A stretch of 64,000 nt of DNA from Opisthorchis felineus (Eukaryota; Platyhelminthes; Trematoda; Opisthorchiida; Opisthorchiidae), in NCBI GenBank assembly GCA_004794785.1, contig SJOL01001962.1:950289-1014288 (forward strand), given 5' to 3'. The position numbers and the translations under genes were made by a program. Positions 46,701 through 58,689 of this stretch are shown in pieces (positions within the stretch are counted from its first letter, which is position 1; every line of letters starts with the position of its first letter). The notes under the pieces are model-generated. The model was given only the letters and a program-made list of their open reading frames with translations. It was not told the DNA's origin and did no database searches.

Positions 46701-49430
46701 ACTGAGAGGGGGTTCATGATATGACACATAAGAATGATAAGTTAACACTTCATCAGTCGCAAAACTTCCACTTAGGCGTTCGGCGAAAAACTACAGGTAA
46801 TCAGAACGAACCTCAGTGTGCAATAAAGAAGCAGTAGTTTTATTATGAGCAAATAGGTCAAATCTTTGGTCAAAGGTGCGGCTTCGAGCCATTTTCGTGG
46901 TAGGCAAGCATAGTATGTTCATAATGGACGGTGACTTGCGACCGATTCTTATATAGGGACTAAAAGATCACACTTTCCGCTTTTCTGTCAGACAAAACAG
47001 GTAATAATGGTATTTCTACTTAACAGTGCCTTGATCCGAACTACCCAACTAACAGCTGCTTGAAGCAATCTACAGAACGCTCTTTCGGAAAGCATAAAAT
47101 GAATGCTCTCGGTTGGTGAGATTGGAAGCAGACCAAGAGAACTGTTGCGCATTCAACATGAGATCCTAGAAACGCAACATAACTGCCCGTCTATTACTGT
47201 TGAGCCATCGGATACTTCTCTTCCTTCTGCCCGGATAACCTACGTGGTTTGTCGTTCCTAAAACGGAGGATTCACGTGACTGGACAGCGCTTTCGACTGT
47301 TGGCTATAAGCTTTATCTGCTCAATCAAAATCTTCAGTCCTCACCATTGCCAGCAGATTTCGAATTATTACCCACTTGGGTCTAAAGTATAAAGCCTTAT
47401 CTGACCAAATCCTCCCAGCCCAATCACCTCAAGCCTTACAACCCCACGCGGACGTAAAAAAATGTTAAGGGTTTCTAAGGAGTACATGAGTTCAAATCCA
47501 GTCCTAAGAAGATTTAATGGATTTGACGTCATGAATCACTGGCTGGTAGTGAGACCACAGGAAATTTCACATTTAATTTATTGAAGAAAAAGTTCCAATT
47601 TTCGACTACCAGAGACGATCTTTTTCAAAGAACGAACGACTTGGAGTTATAAGATCGACTGTCTACAACAGGTAAACCAGCACACATCTGAAGGTCTAGA
47701 ACAGCATCTAAATCCGTCATCCGTTCATTCAAAATGCCATTCTTGGACTTTTTTTTACATAATAAACTCACCTTATAGGTCTCAGTATTTTTACCCTGAT
47801 AACCGAGTGGAAAATGTAACTGAAGTGTCTTAAGCGTGATTTAACTTGATGTTAATTTACCCTAACATATCAGTCGTAAGACCTTCGCCCACGTGAACCA
47901 ACGAGAGTATCACAGTTGATTCAAATGAGTCCTCGCTGGCACCAATTCAATTTGGAAATGAGTGTGTTTAAGCAACAAGTGCTTGTAACCTGCACTGACA
48001 ACTGATTTAGTCTGCCAGCTGGGGGACAACTAGCTGACTGGTACTCCGTCTGCCCTAAAACTCGATCAACCTTATGACTTATTAGGTTGACCCGAAGAAA
48101 CAGTTGTGTCAGAAGCTAAATGTTTCTCAAAAATAAACCCAACGATTGTTTGCCAAGCTTTCCAGAAACCAAGACATTAACTTTCTGAACATTAAAATGC
48201 CGCGTAGCCTGAAATCCCCTAAATTTTACACTCAGTTTCAACTGGCCCCAAGGGCGTTGCACACCCTCCCAGCATGCAACACGATATAATGTTTCATGCG
48301 TACAGATGAAATTTTTCCATAAATTCGGTGAACGAATGCAATCGTTGGTATTTATTTAAAATATGAATACTCCGAGGTGAGCAGGAGCTAAGGAAATCAC
48401 GAAAAAAAACGGATGATATTCACAAATGACAGCCCACTACTGATATTTTCCACCTCATGGCCAATCAAGTAGGCCTAATTTCCGAATCTTCGTCAACCTT
48501 ATTCCCTACTTGGACACATTTTTAGCACACTCTGTCAGCATTATTGATAGCAACACCTGAGTTGAACACATGTGTTCCACTGCCGCACTTCGAAAGCGAC
48601 TGCTATGGATGCAGTTTAGTCAGTGAGTAGTTAATTAAAAATATTGTTTCTTAAAAAGAGAAGACAAAATGCAAGAATGACAACATAAATCCTGTAAGTC
48701 TGCGTGACTAGGTAACATGCATCTTATGATCAAGGAGTCACGGACTAAACCACAAGTCTCTAACCTATGGATGGTTAGTTTGATCTATTCTGGTTGCCGT
48801 ATGTCAGTAACATAAATAAAAATGTTTCCTTCCCACAAAACCGATTCATTTGAGTAGAACGCCTTTGAGTCTCAGACCCGGGACTAATTTAGGGCCAGAG
48901 AAAAAGAGACGGAGAGTGCTGAAGAATTGTGATTGGTGCGTTAGAGTCAGTGCAATTTGGATGGACGACGAGATGCCTGGTGGACCGAGGGTCAGGTGAT
49001 TTGATGGTGGGTTAGAATTTCTTTTAGCCGGTGCATATGACCGGACCTCTGTTAGATAAGTGATCAGTCAAGCAGAAAAGCAGGCTTGAAACCGACCAGA
49101 AAGTCGTAGTTTCAAGAGATTCAAAGATTGATTATCAAACTTCCTGAAAGTTGATCTGGGGTTTCACTTCTACTCAATCACTCGATATAGTTGTTGTGCC
49201 GAAGCCTTCGTTTACCTCATCCCATAGTGAGCATGAGCATTGGTTCAGTCTTCCATCCATAGACTGTTTTCCTTTTAGTGACAGTCAGTGAAAAACGGAG
49301 CAGGGAGTATTCCATTTTCTGTGACGGACGATGGAGAAACAAGAATGAAACAAAATAATTTCTAATGAATTGTCGTTCTGAGTCTCAGAAGAACTTTCGA
49401 ATGAGTAATTTTGTCGCCCATTTTCGAACA
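43770..49430. other. Gene-poor stretch
   Basis: From 45690 to 49430 there is no open frame of 60 codons on either strand. The best exon-like piece is at about 44487 (+). After caacttttccgtttag it reads TVYLTNIGGVRFLVMGIIKN and meets a stop at 44568-44570. At about 46659 an acceptor (ccgctttctttcag) precedes GQRFTKLTNNGRRVTERGF and then a stop. A B-box-like GAGTTCAAATCCAG at 47489 hints at another old SINE. No recognised gene. Confidence 0.35.
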
Positions 49431-49432
49431 GA

Positions 49433-49711
49433 TTAAGTTTTTTTCACACAAATGATCCTCAAGCAGCAGAAGCACTTCTGTGAGTGGATATTTAGGTGTT
49501 TTGAAATATTTTGAATGCAAGTTAAAGACACCACAAATAAAATACAGTTAGAAGTCCTTGATGTGCAGTCAAACAGATTATCAAGAGGATAGTGTATGGG
49601 AGGAAGATCTTCATAAATGTTGCAGTTGTTTGACGAAAGAGGATTTTCTACAATTGCGGAAATGTTCTCGTTGTACTGATGCTGTCTGAAACTGCCTACT
49701 TTTGTAAACAA
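49433..49711 (-). CDS. Possible terminal exon, unknown protein
   Basis: Open minus-strand frame of 92 codons ending in TAA. The first half is hydrophilic (RQHQYNENISAIVENPLSSN, then NCNIYEDLPPIHYPLDNLFD). The second half is Cys-rich (SQKCFCCLRIICVKKT). An acceptor-like ctgtgagcag lies just upstream. No family recognised. Confidence 0.25.
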   Translation of the reverse strand: MFTKVGSFRQHQYNENISAIVENPLSSNNCNIYEDLPPIHYPLDNLFDCTSRTSNCILFVVSLTCIQNISKHLNIHSQKCFCCLRIICVKKT

Positions 49712-50955
49712 ACCTGCTCACAGCTGAAATAAGCAAATATCTTTACCACGGTAAGTGCACCAGTGACCACTGGATGCGGTTATTTCGATCAGAAACCGGA
49801 CTTTCGATACACTTTAGTTTTAAATTAAAAATGGCCAGTTTTACTTATCCCTTTTCTCAGTCTTTTGGGAGCAATGAGGCCAGTTGAAGCCGCGCGTTTG
49901 AAGATGCTCAGGGAACTCTAAACGCGACTGAAGGTAAACATGTCTGTTTTAGCAGGTTTACGGCTTTACGATTGCGAGACCCCATCAGTTGTGGTTCTGC
50001 TAGGATGTGATTAACCCAAGACAGCGTGGCTGCACCCGATGGTTGTCAAGCCATAGCCTCTTGTGTGCTCTTGATCACAATCATTACCAAGCGGTTGGCT
50101 AGAAAGTGACTACTCACGTGAAAATTTTACAGAAAGAGGATTATCTGTTCGCCAGATGGAACTCGCAGAGTTCACTTAATGTAGCTTTTATGACGCACGG
50201 TTTCATCCGGTTTATACCGAGCGAGTGGCATCGCAGATCAAGGTTGAACCAGCATAATAGGTTTAATTCGCCAACTTTTGGACAGGGTTATCAAACAGGG
50301 AAAACATACTCGGAGTGAGGATGTGGCAGAAACTTGGGGAAAATTGCCACCACGACTTTCGAAAATGCTCGACGAAGTGATCTATGATGGTAGTTCCTTT
50401 TGATGGGACCACTGCTTCTGAGGCTTAATACAGTGGTTAACGTGGGACCAGTTATCTTGTCAGCCTATCGGTTTGGCAACCTCTCGCAACCGGTCAGTAA
50501 ATTTTTGGCAAACCAGGGAATCAGACTAAAAAACCAAACTAAAAAATCCATCCTCAAGACCGGCGACTCGCGGACAAGAGGATGATAGTCTAAAATAGTA
50601 TTCAAGTGTTTCGGCGCTCTGGTTGGCGATAAACAGATACAAAAGGCATCCAACAGTGGTATTCCCTCTAGCACATGCCAAAACAAGATGCCACGGTTAC
50701 CACCGAAACTAAACGTCAAGCTGCAACTCTGACTTACAGAAGCAGCAGGCCGTGATTTTTGACAGCTATACTCTGGTTTGAATTTCTGATTTTCACAATA
50801 ATTAACGCATGATAAGTATACTCTACAAATTTGTCGCGGGCAACACACAAAACTGAGTGTAGTTGCATGCGGTGGGTAGGGTAACCTACGTACCAACCCA
50901 GTAGAAGTTGCAATGGCCACATTTTATCGAGCATACAGGCCGCATCAATAAAACT
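49712..50955. other. No certain gene
   Basis: A 151-codon minus frame (50465-50920) and overlapping plus frames have no domain. This block is immediately upstream of the LINE at 50960 and may include its diverged 5' part. Confidence 0.3.
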
Positions 50956-50959
50956 GATG

Positions 50960-51770
50960 ATGGATAGGGTTGGCTTAACCAAAACGATAGATTCGGGAAA
51001 ATCAGTCTATGAAATCCGCCTAGACTTCTAAAAAGCACATCATGATATTACTTCTTTCGTTAGCATACCACGTAGGCAAGTCATTGCCAGCATGGCCCTC
51101 AAGCTTCCCGGTATAAAAGCTATCAGAATGTACGTATTCCGCCAACGCCTTTGCGAACAATTCAAGTGGAATACAGCGTACCACAGGGAGCGATCACTAG
51201 CCCTCATTAATCATGCTTAACGATCCGGTCGCCGCATATATTTTGAAATTTCCATTGTTTGCTGACGACACTTGAACGTTGAAAATATAACTGCATTCTT
51301 TAGTTACACTGTTGACATGCACAATTGGTCAGTGAGGAATACTTGCAATTTCAACTCGTCAGACTTCAAAGTGCAGTCGTTACGTAGCCATCCGAGCAAT
51401 CCAGGTTCCACACTACGGTGTTCTCAAACAGGGGATCCTTATCCGTTCAGCCTAGGGAACCTCCTTTCTATGGCTTTCGTAGAATAGTTGGGAAATTCGA
51501 ACCAATAATTCTCCGCAAGCACTTATCTGCATATACGCGTCCTTGCGGTTTGCTCTTCAACTTTAATGACCCCAGCTAAATGGCGATAAAGCAGCGGTCG
51601 ACCTGGCCTGAAGATGTTCGCCAAGCTGACAAGGAATGTGTTAACCTAACCCAGATAGACTGAATAGTCTCGATGCAGGCTTCAGACCACTACAAGACTC
51701 CGAGATGACCCGATTGTTACTTACGGAAATCATTGATTACCTGCAAGGTAAGGCATTCTTTGCCACAGCA
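50960..51770 (+). mobile_element. LINE fragment of the Jockey/CR1/I type, reverse transcriptase
   Basis: Differs from the RTE-like copies. It reads TIDSGKSVYEIRLDF, a stop, then KAHHDI (the V-D-x-x-x-L-D-F-x-K-A-F-D block). Next come YSVPQGAITSP (G-V-P-Q-G-S-x-x-S-P block), then LFADDT with the catalytic DD intact at about 51260, and HNWSVRNTCNFNSSDFKVQS (the W-x-x-x-x-x-F-N-x-x-K-C-x-V block). The end, PDRLNSLDAGFRPLQDSEMT at about 51650, matches the R-L-x-x-L-x-x-x-x-L-x-x-R-R-R-x-D region. Stops and frame changes throughout. No endonuclease part seen. Confidence 0.65.
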
Positions 51771-51774
51771 TTTT

Positions 51775-52305
51775 GAAACCTCCCTGCGTCACCTATGTGA
51801 ACCCACCTTCTGTGAGTTAATGAGTTCTGTTTTCTACTTTGGCTTGTGATGCCTGCCATTCCTGTATTCAGTTGTTTCTTTGGCGTGTTGAGGTGGCCAA
51901 AACTATTTTCCACTCGAATCCACTAGAGCATGCAACATCTGGCTCTGCGGACTATCCTACCAACAGGCACCAAACAGTCTGATCATTTGTAAACACCGTT
52001 TCAGACGAAAGCTATTTTGGTGTCTACCTACGCCTTGAGTATTAGAATGAAGAAATAAAAGGGAGCAACTATTCAGTGGTTTCACTGTCTCTAAATTGTG
52101 GAGGAAAGCAATGGGCAAGCCGAAGGTTGTCTTACTGCTTCCTGTCAGATTGCTGAACACACAGAGTTGGAAAGACGGGTGAAAGAGTGGTCACTACACT
52201 CATGCATCAAGATTCTCACGGAGTAACTATAAGTTTAGCGGTGGAGCAGTAAAACAACCAGTGAGCTGGAGTTGTATTTATCGTTTACTTTTGAAGAGCA
52301 TGTTC
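51775..52305. other. No gene recognised
   Basis: Spacer after the LINE. One unsupported minus frame (51957-52160). Confidence 0.35.
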
Positions 52306-52309
52306 ACAG

Positions 52310-52458
52310 ACATAAAAGTAAATGCAAGCGATGAATGTGAAAGTGTTACAGGAGAACAATCTGACTCCATGGGATCGGAGTCGGAAATTTCGACATTGTC
52401 AAGGAGACAAGGCTTAACACTTCGTTTTTTCGCTATTGGGGAAAATGATGGAGCTCAG
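52310..52458 (+). CDS. Possible internal exon, acidic Ser-rich, unknown protein
   Basis: Acceptor-like gaagagcatgttcacag and donor GCTCAG then GTTGTG bound a 149-bp open stretch. It reads IKVNASDECESVTGEQSDSM, then GSESEISTLSRRQGLTLRFF and AIGENDGAQ. It enters in phase 1 and leaves in phase 0. Composition is typical of acidic linkers in nuclear or cytoskeletal proteins. There is no family match and no partner exon. Confidence 0.3.
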
Positions 52459-52459
52459 G

Positions 52460-53470
52460 TTGTGCATTTGGCTGTTGTTCTTTTCGCTGAGCTGAAGGGA
52501 TGAATCACGTGAATGCCCCCATTGTGCTAAAAAGCCCCAGGTTGGTTCCATTACTTTTTGGCCTTTGGGTGAAAGAACTTTCCAGAAGCTCCGTAGACTT
52601 TTTTTAGGTTATCAAGGTTTTATGTACCTATGGAAGTAACGGTCTTTTTTGAAGATGCCCCTTTTTGAAAGGTATGCTGCATTAATCCCACGCTTATTTT
52701 TCCGTTCAAAGTGTTCCGGTGTGAATATGTCTACCTATGGAACACCTCCACAACTATCAGGGAAAAACTGAAGCTTGATAAACCAGTGGGAAGTTTCATG
52801 TATCACATAACTGTCACCTTGTATGCGGCCGCAAAACATTCCTCAAAACAACTATTTTTTAATTTATCTCACTTTGTCTTATAGCAAACCACATCAATTA
52901 ATGTCTGGAAACCTGGGCGGTGTAGCGACTAATGAAACGCCTCGGAGTGTTGAGTGAAGTAAACTTTATCCAATTTCATAACCGTGAATCAATTTCTGTC
53001 ATACGTAAGATTTACTTACACAAATTTTCCGGGTATCGTGGTCGGTAATTTTTTCGGTTTGGCAACATGCAATCGAGTATTTCCCGGTAAATTAAGGACA
53101 TAACGTGAAGAAAAACGCAACTGAAATACCTGACACCTTGAATGCTCGGGGAATCATGCTGGGGTAGATTTCAGTTACGTGTGCGGTAGCAAGAGATCCA
53201 ATAGGTTTGAAAAGAGCAGAAAATATCCCCAGAAAATTCACAGCCTAACTGAATCTAACGAGGAGTGTGTAGGTCCCCAATCTTAGTTTAGTTAGATCTG
53301 ATCGATAACGATCGTTTCGTCACATGACAGACCATTTTTAATTCAGTTTCGTTCTCGTGCGCTTGAAAAGCACCTGGGGTTCTCCATCAGTGAATAGTCT
53401 AGACATTTGGGAAATTCATACCCCGCTTGTAATTATCGAAAATACCGTATCGACGAGGTCGAATTTGCAG
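52460..53470. other. 5' flank of the GT31 gene
   Basis: No open frame of note and no clear TATA box. The bases just before the GT31 start (gaatttgcagtag) could be a 3' splice site for a 5' UTR exon or spliced leader. That is inference only. Confidence 0.3.
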
Positions 53471-53473
53471 TAG

Positions 53474-54853
53474 ATGGCAAGACGTCTTCAAAAAATGTAT
53501 AGATCTGTCTCCTCGATACTGCTGTTAGCGGTTTTAATATTCCTTAAGGTTCATTATATGAGGAAGCACACTACGGTGCAGCATGAACCACACTATCCCA
53601 AAGATCTGAATAGACGAAACAAATCAATAGATGTAAAAGCTGCTAGGTGGAAGGCACTTCAGGAATTGGATGGTTGGAATTTTGATGGAGTTCGACCCAA
53701 AGCAATTGACTGTGACGCGATGTCCATTGGGGCTGCCAAGGTCAAAAGAATTTCGTTTCGAAAATATGACTGGTTTGGTAATCAGCTGTTCTCGTACGGA
53801 AAAGAAGTAGATATCTTCCAACAAATATGCTACTTCCGACGGGGTTCTTCGGTATCTCACACACTGCATCAGCAGAGTCGAACAATACCAATGCTTATCA
53901 ACTTCCCCAAGATGTGCGAAATAACCGACAATGAACGCGGCACATTGGATTTGTTGATTCTGATCAAATCTCGTAACACACACTATCATCTGCGTGAGGC
54001 GATACGAAAGACCTGGGGTAACAACATGTGTTGGTTGGGAAAGACAGTGCGACACGTGTTTGTTCTGGGAAAGCATAACGATTCTAGAGAACAAGAACGT
54101 ATCGTACAGGAGGCAAAACATCACAGTGACATAATTCAAAGAGACTTCACGGACCACTACTCAAACAACACATACAAAACGATGTTTGCATTTCAATGGG
54201 CTATCGCATACTGTCCCGAGGCACCAATGTATATGTTCGTTGATGACGACTTTTTCGTCAATCCAATCGAGGTCGTGGCTTTCCTGGAACAGTTAGACCC
54301 CAGGATGATACAACATCAGATTATCGGATCACAAATACTGATGTCACGTGTGGTAAGAAATGGTACTGGACCGTCAAAATGGGCGCTGAGCAAGGCCGTC
54401 TACCCAAATACGTATTATCCAAACTACGTGTCTGGTGGATTCTACATGATTGGCCGAGAATTGGCTCTGGATTTGTATATTGCAGCACAGTTCACGGGAT
54501 TTCTTCCGATTGACGACGCCTACTTAGGTTTGGCCCTGAATAAATTGCTCGTTCAATTGGGGCACAAAAATTACATCCACATGGGAGGAAAAAGAAAAAT
54601 GGTCAAATCCTTTTTCGAAAAGTTTCTCAGTTTACATGGCTACCATACACCACCTCGCCAGAGACTAACGTGGAAGCTAGTTATACCCAAGAATGTTTGT
54701 AGCACCTCTTTACCCGATGAAGCTTCTGGCACGATATCCTCAATAAGAAGAACCGAGAATAAAAACGACGTCGGTGGTTCACACTCGAATCTGATGAGAT
54801 ACCTTGCTGCTTGTCCAGAGGGAACCAGTTGTAAACCGCCAAGAAAAAGCTGA
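53474..54853 (+). CDS. Beta-1,3-galactosyltransferase-like glycosyltransferase, family GT31, intronless
   Basis: Type II Golgi membrane enzyme expected to move a sugar, usually galactose from UDP-Gal, in beta-1,3 linkage onto glycans of glycoproteins or glycolipids. The 459-residue frame is uninterrupted. It has a short basic cytosolic end, one membrane segment at residues 14-24 (SILLLAVLIFL) and a stem to about residue 150. The GT31 motifs follow in order: LREAIRKTWG (173-182), VFVLG (195-199), DIIQRDFTDHYSNNTYKT (219-236), the metal-binding DDD (257-259), YPNYVSGGFYMIG (315-327) and IDDAYLG (346-352, where most members have E-D-V). Possible N-glycosylation sites are N49, N231 and N296. The start is the first ATG after an in-frame TAG at 53471. 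A polyadenylation signal lies 170 bases downstream. The acceptor and exact donor sugar cannot be told; a beta-1,3-GlcNAc or GalNAc transferase is possible. Lack of introns could reflect retroposition, but the frame is intact and probably functional. Confidence 0.92.
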   Translation: MARRLQKMYRSVSSILLLAVLIFLKVHYMRKHTTVQHEPHYPKDLNRRNKSIDVKAARWKALQELDGWNFDGVRPKAIDCDAMSIGAAKVKRISFRKYDWFGNQLFSYGKEVDIFQQICYFRRGSSVSHTLHQQSRTIPMLINFPKMCEITDNERGTLDLLILIKSRNTHYHLREAIRKTWGNNMCWLGKTVRHVFVLGKHNDSREQERIVQEAKHHSDIIQRDFTDHYSNNTYKTMFAFQWAIAYCPEAPMYMFVDDDFFVNPIEVVAFLEQLDPRMIQHQIIGSQILMSRVVRNGTGPSKWALSKAVYPNTYYPNYVSGGFYMIGRELALDLYIAAQFTGFLPIDDAYLGLALNKLLVQLGHKNYIHMGGKRKMVKSFFEKFLSLHGYHTPPRQRLTWKLVIPKNVCSTSLPDEASGTISSIRRTENKNDVGGSHSNLMRYLAACPEGTSCKPPRKS

Positions 54854-55023
54854 TTCCCAGTGTCAACAGGATGTGATCAAAACTTTGATGCAAAAGAGGT
54901 GACCAACTGGTTTTTGATGTCAAAGTGAAGAGGATGAACACGAGAAGTTTCATAACTCGATTGAATTAAACGGCCTTGACACAAAACGTCGGCGAGTGGG
55001 TTCGTCAGTGGCTGCATGACAAT

Positions 55024-55029
55024 AATAAA
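55024..55029 (+). promoter_or_regulatory. Polyadenylation signal of the GT31 gene
   Basis: AATAAA about 170 bases after the GT31 stop codon, at a usual distance for a 3' UTR end. Confidence 0.55.
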
Positions 55030-56965
55030 GCTGGAACGAATGAGTCGTTCGCCTCGGTAGCCTACTCGTAAATTAACAAGAGCAGATCGTCCCATCTGCT
55101 TGACGTGTCCGATGCAATTTACGTAATTTTGTATTTGGTACGTCTGTTGGGGGAACTACTTTGCGCAAAGCTCTATTCCACCATGATAATCTGAAGTAGT
55201 TACGTGCTCCGGTACATTGATTTTACGCGCTCAACTACACAGGAAATTGACAGACGCAAGGAGTGAAAGCATAACCTGCAAATTCGGCCCCTAACTTCCT
55301 TTAATTGAAGGAATTCCGAAAGCTCGGTTAATGACTGCATTCTGGGAACAAATTGAAAGAGCTTCACTTCCAAAGGTATTTGGAAGTGGTATCCACAGAT
55401 GTGCACCAACGACGAAGTTATGTGGTATTCACATTGCACTCACAATGTAGGCAATCCCAAAAGTTGCGGTCAGTTTTTTTCTGGTTATCAGTGTTACTGA
55501 CGGTCTGCTGCTTGAATACACGTCACTGGCTTTTGCCATCGACAATTCTTCTTAAACTGGTAAGTCAACGCCGTCACAATAGTGAACGTTTCAGGGGAGT
55601 GAGATGCCAGTTTTCTGCGGGGTTGTCCTAAAGTCGATCTTTAAACATCGTCATCTTGTGGTTTGGAAAAGAACTACTAGAAGCTGAGCTTTTCGCACAA
55701 CCATGGGTTATTTTGGGCGACATGGAGTCGCGAATCTCTGGCACGGAATCTCATCCGAAACACAGCAGAAGCTTCTATGTCACTGATTCAGACATATCAG
55801 TAAGCCACCACTTTGAACGGTTGATATCAGTGGCATTAATAAAACACAAAGTCGTAATATCAGTGAAGGCTTCTTGACTGGACTTGATTCGACTTAACAA
55901 CATACAGGTCTTGCGGCTGAACTTTTCGCCGTTGGAAAACCTATCCAATGTAATACAGCTGAGGGATGAAATGGGCTAATGCAGAATAACCACAGTAAGT
56001 ATCGAGTCCCCAATAATTGCTATCGTTCGCTTTGTTACCTGAAAATACATATTTACGGTGAATTACATTGTTCGTTGATTCTGAAGACAAGAACCATGAT
56101 GTCCTTGTTTTGATTGAACGATGGGGGAATTCCATAATCACTGACTCCATTCAGCTCAAATTCTGTGTGAAGTGTAAATCCGAAAAATGCAAGCCTATCC
56201 GCATATACCTGAATCAAATACAGATAAATTCACATAAGGGAAACACTATGGGAAAAGTGGTGGCCAGACGGTAAACTAATTCAATGCCCCCACGCTGTCT
56301 CGTCCGAGCGCAATACTCACTGGTTGCAGAGTAGTATAAAAGGTAAACGACTGTCAAGCAAGAGCGGAAAAACAGGATACGAATGGCCAGCAAAGAAAAG
56401 CTTTACGATAAACAGGCACACGAGAACCATGCTACTCGTGGATAGTCAAAGTGGTCGCCGGTCAACAAAGGACCAAAAGATCGAAGACGCGAATATCACT
56501 TCGGTGTAGTAGTGACCGTTATTGAAAACAACTGTCGCAGTTTTACTGGAAAGATTTGCACACAGATGGAACCTATTTCAAGAGAACCACATTGAGACGG
56601 TGTAGATCGAATCAATATGATACCGCGAGATCGAAAATCTCACAACTAGAAATAAATATTCCCGAGTGCCAGAATCCGGTAGATCATCTGGACAATCAGA
56701 CTAGACCGGAGCTTCTGGATTACGCGAACGAAACCGATTAATACCATAAACAAAACAAACCTCATCTACTTGGGAGGAAGCTTGTTTTAACAAGGACTCA
56801 GCAATTCCTCGAGAAAACTAGACAAGTGAGTGAACAATTTTACTGCGTTGTGTTTAAGAAACATGCTGACCGAGTCTTCATCTACCGATTCTAATTACTG
56901 TATCCCGACTGCAGCAGGATATCCAGTTCCAGAAACTCTTACGTTAAACTCAAGGCCTAGGTCCT
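55030..56965. other. No certain gene, exon-like frames
   Basis: The plus frame at 55656-55877 includes WVILGDMESRISGTESHPKH and reaches a donor-like gtaagc at 55800. Its G-D-M-x-x-R-I string faintly recalls a retroelement endonuclease. The plus frame at 56068-56274 includes FCVKCKSEKCKPIRIYLNQI. Its Cys pairs are suggestive, but no family is recognised. Either could belong to the Penelope-like element just downstream. Confidence 0.25.
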
Positions 56966-56969
56966 TGGG

Positions 56970-57400
56970 ATGAAGTCGAAACCGGAAACAACAAATCTAA
57001 ATTGGGCCACTTACCACAGGTACTGCAAGCATCGGATTCAAATAATCATGCGAGAGCCTTCAGGCGGCTCCAGAACAAACACATCACTTGGTTCCGGTCT
57101 GACAAAGGCGCGGGTAATGTGCTTCTCGATAGAAGTAACGTTGGGAAAACCTCCACTCTTCTCGTGGATGCGAGAGCACCAATCGTCTAAAATAGCTTCC
57201 AGTGTTCAAATATAGGCTCTAGTGAAGTGAGCCGCCTCCTACCGACACTCGATGGTGCGGACTTTATCGTCTTCGATGATGACAATCTATCCACATAATA
57301 CGATATATTGTTAGGCTACCTACGGTTCCGGTTCAATCTCTGCCATACAACGAAAACCACATTTATCAGCCAAGGTCGTTTCACTTCGTCTCTGTTCAAG
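56970..57400 (+). mobile_element. Penelope-like element fragment, N-terminal part
   Basis: Reads ARAFRRLQNKHITWFRSDKG, then AGNVLLDRSNVGKTSTLLVD. This matches the conserved segment near the N-terminus of Penelope reverse transcriptases (D-K-G-x-x-x-V-x-x-D-R-x-x-Y, then L-x-D). Then come a stop and SSEVSRLLPTLDGADFIVFD. It carries the part missing from the element at 4255-5181. Dead copy with unclear ends. Confidence 0.55.
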
Positions 57401-58685
57401 AGGCTCCGTTGCTTCATACAAGGATGAAACAAGACACTAGTTCTTCCTTAATAAGGCTGAGATTTATGGATATAACGACCTTGATGCCCATTTCATCTTG
57501 AGGTACAGGGAACACATACCTGGAAGTCCACAGAAATTCTCATGAGTCAGAAAACGCAGAAAAATTTCTTGGAAATTCGGTCAGTTAAATCACCCGTTTG
57601 TTGCCAAAACTTGTCTGTCGCTACTACCGATGTGTATATATTTTTTGTCTGGTGGTGATGCTGACTTTGATAACTTGTTAGCCACTTCCAGCGGTATACG
57701 TCCTTAAATAAAGTACATAATGGGGAAAGAGGATGCAGACAAATGAAGGTTCTACTAATTGGGCAACCTGAGAACACCACAAACGCACTTGGAATGGTCA
57801 GTATACCAAATTCCACAGTTGGTTATCATGTGTATAGCAACAAATGGTGGACATGCATGCCTCCCGAGTCAGGCAGATGCCCGGGATAGGTGGAGCTACA
57901 TGGTCAAAATGAAGATACTACTATTCAATGAAGGGAAGTCCCAAAAAGACTGGGCCTGATTTAAGCCGCTTAAAAGAAAAGATCATAGGTAAACTTTGCG
58001 CTCTATTGCTTCATGGTTCCGCTTCCATGCAACCTTACAACTTAAACCTATTAAAATTAAAACGCACTGCCCACGGGAAATATACAGTATAGAGGAGTCT
58101 CCTGTAAGACGCACTCTGACAATGTATGACCCCGTCTTTCACAAACCAGTCAGCTCTTTTGTCAATAGTTTTACTCCTATTCGTTAGACCCTTACACAAC
58201 TTTGTAAAGGATTCTCTTGAAATCACACAAATTCTGGATAACTTGTCAGTGAACTAACCATGTTATCTATAGATGCCAGTATCATCAAAAACGAATGTCC
58301 CTTGGCAGCAGACTGTAGAATACTTGTGCAATTTTAGTACCGTACACAAAGTCCCCATAGATGTTCTTCTGAAATAGTTACTAGCTGGTGCAATTCGAAA
58401 CATGACTGAAGGGAAGTTTTTTGGCCATACCTCCTGTACGACGCTTTACAAAAGATACAGAATCGGCATTCCAGTTTTTTTACAGAACGTAATGATTCGG
58501 GAAACCTGCACGACCGTATGAATAGTGTACATTCAAACCTTTCAGTAGCTTTTGAGGCAAAGACGAATAACAGCCTCACGGTTTGAGATACTTTTATCAC
58601 CGGACGTTCCGTGTACCGTAAGCAAACACGGACTGACTAAACCTCCAGTTTTACAAAAGACGCTCAGTACACAGTTTGCTCCGGC
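57401..58685. other. No gene recognised
   Basis: Short frames on both strands (57547-57816 -, 58334-58600 -) without a domain. Confidence 0.35.
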
Positions 58686-58689
58686 GGCT

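Noticed and set aside
49840..49935. RNF220-like coiled-coil exon (MRPVEAARLKMLREL) after a strong acceptor
   Set aside because: A stop follows after 19 codons with no donor before it, and the likeness to the RNF220 helix is too short.
53624..54157. 177-codon minus-strand open frame
   Set aside because: Lies fully inside the GT31 coding region on the other strand and has no domain.
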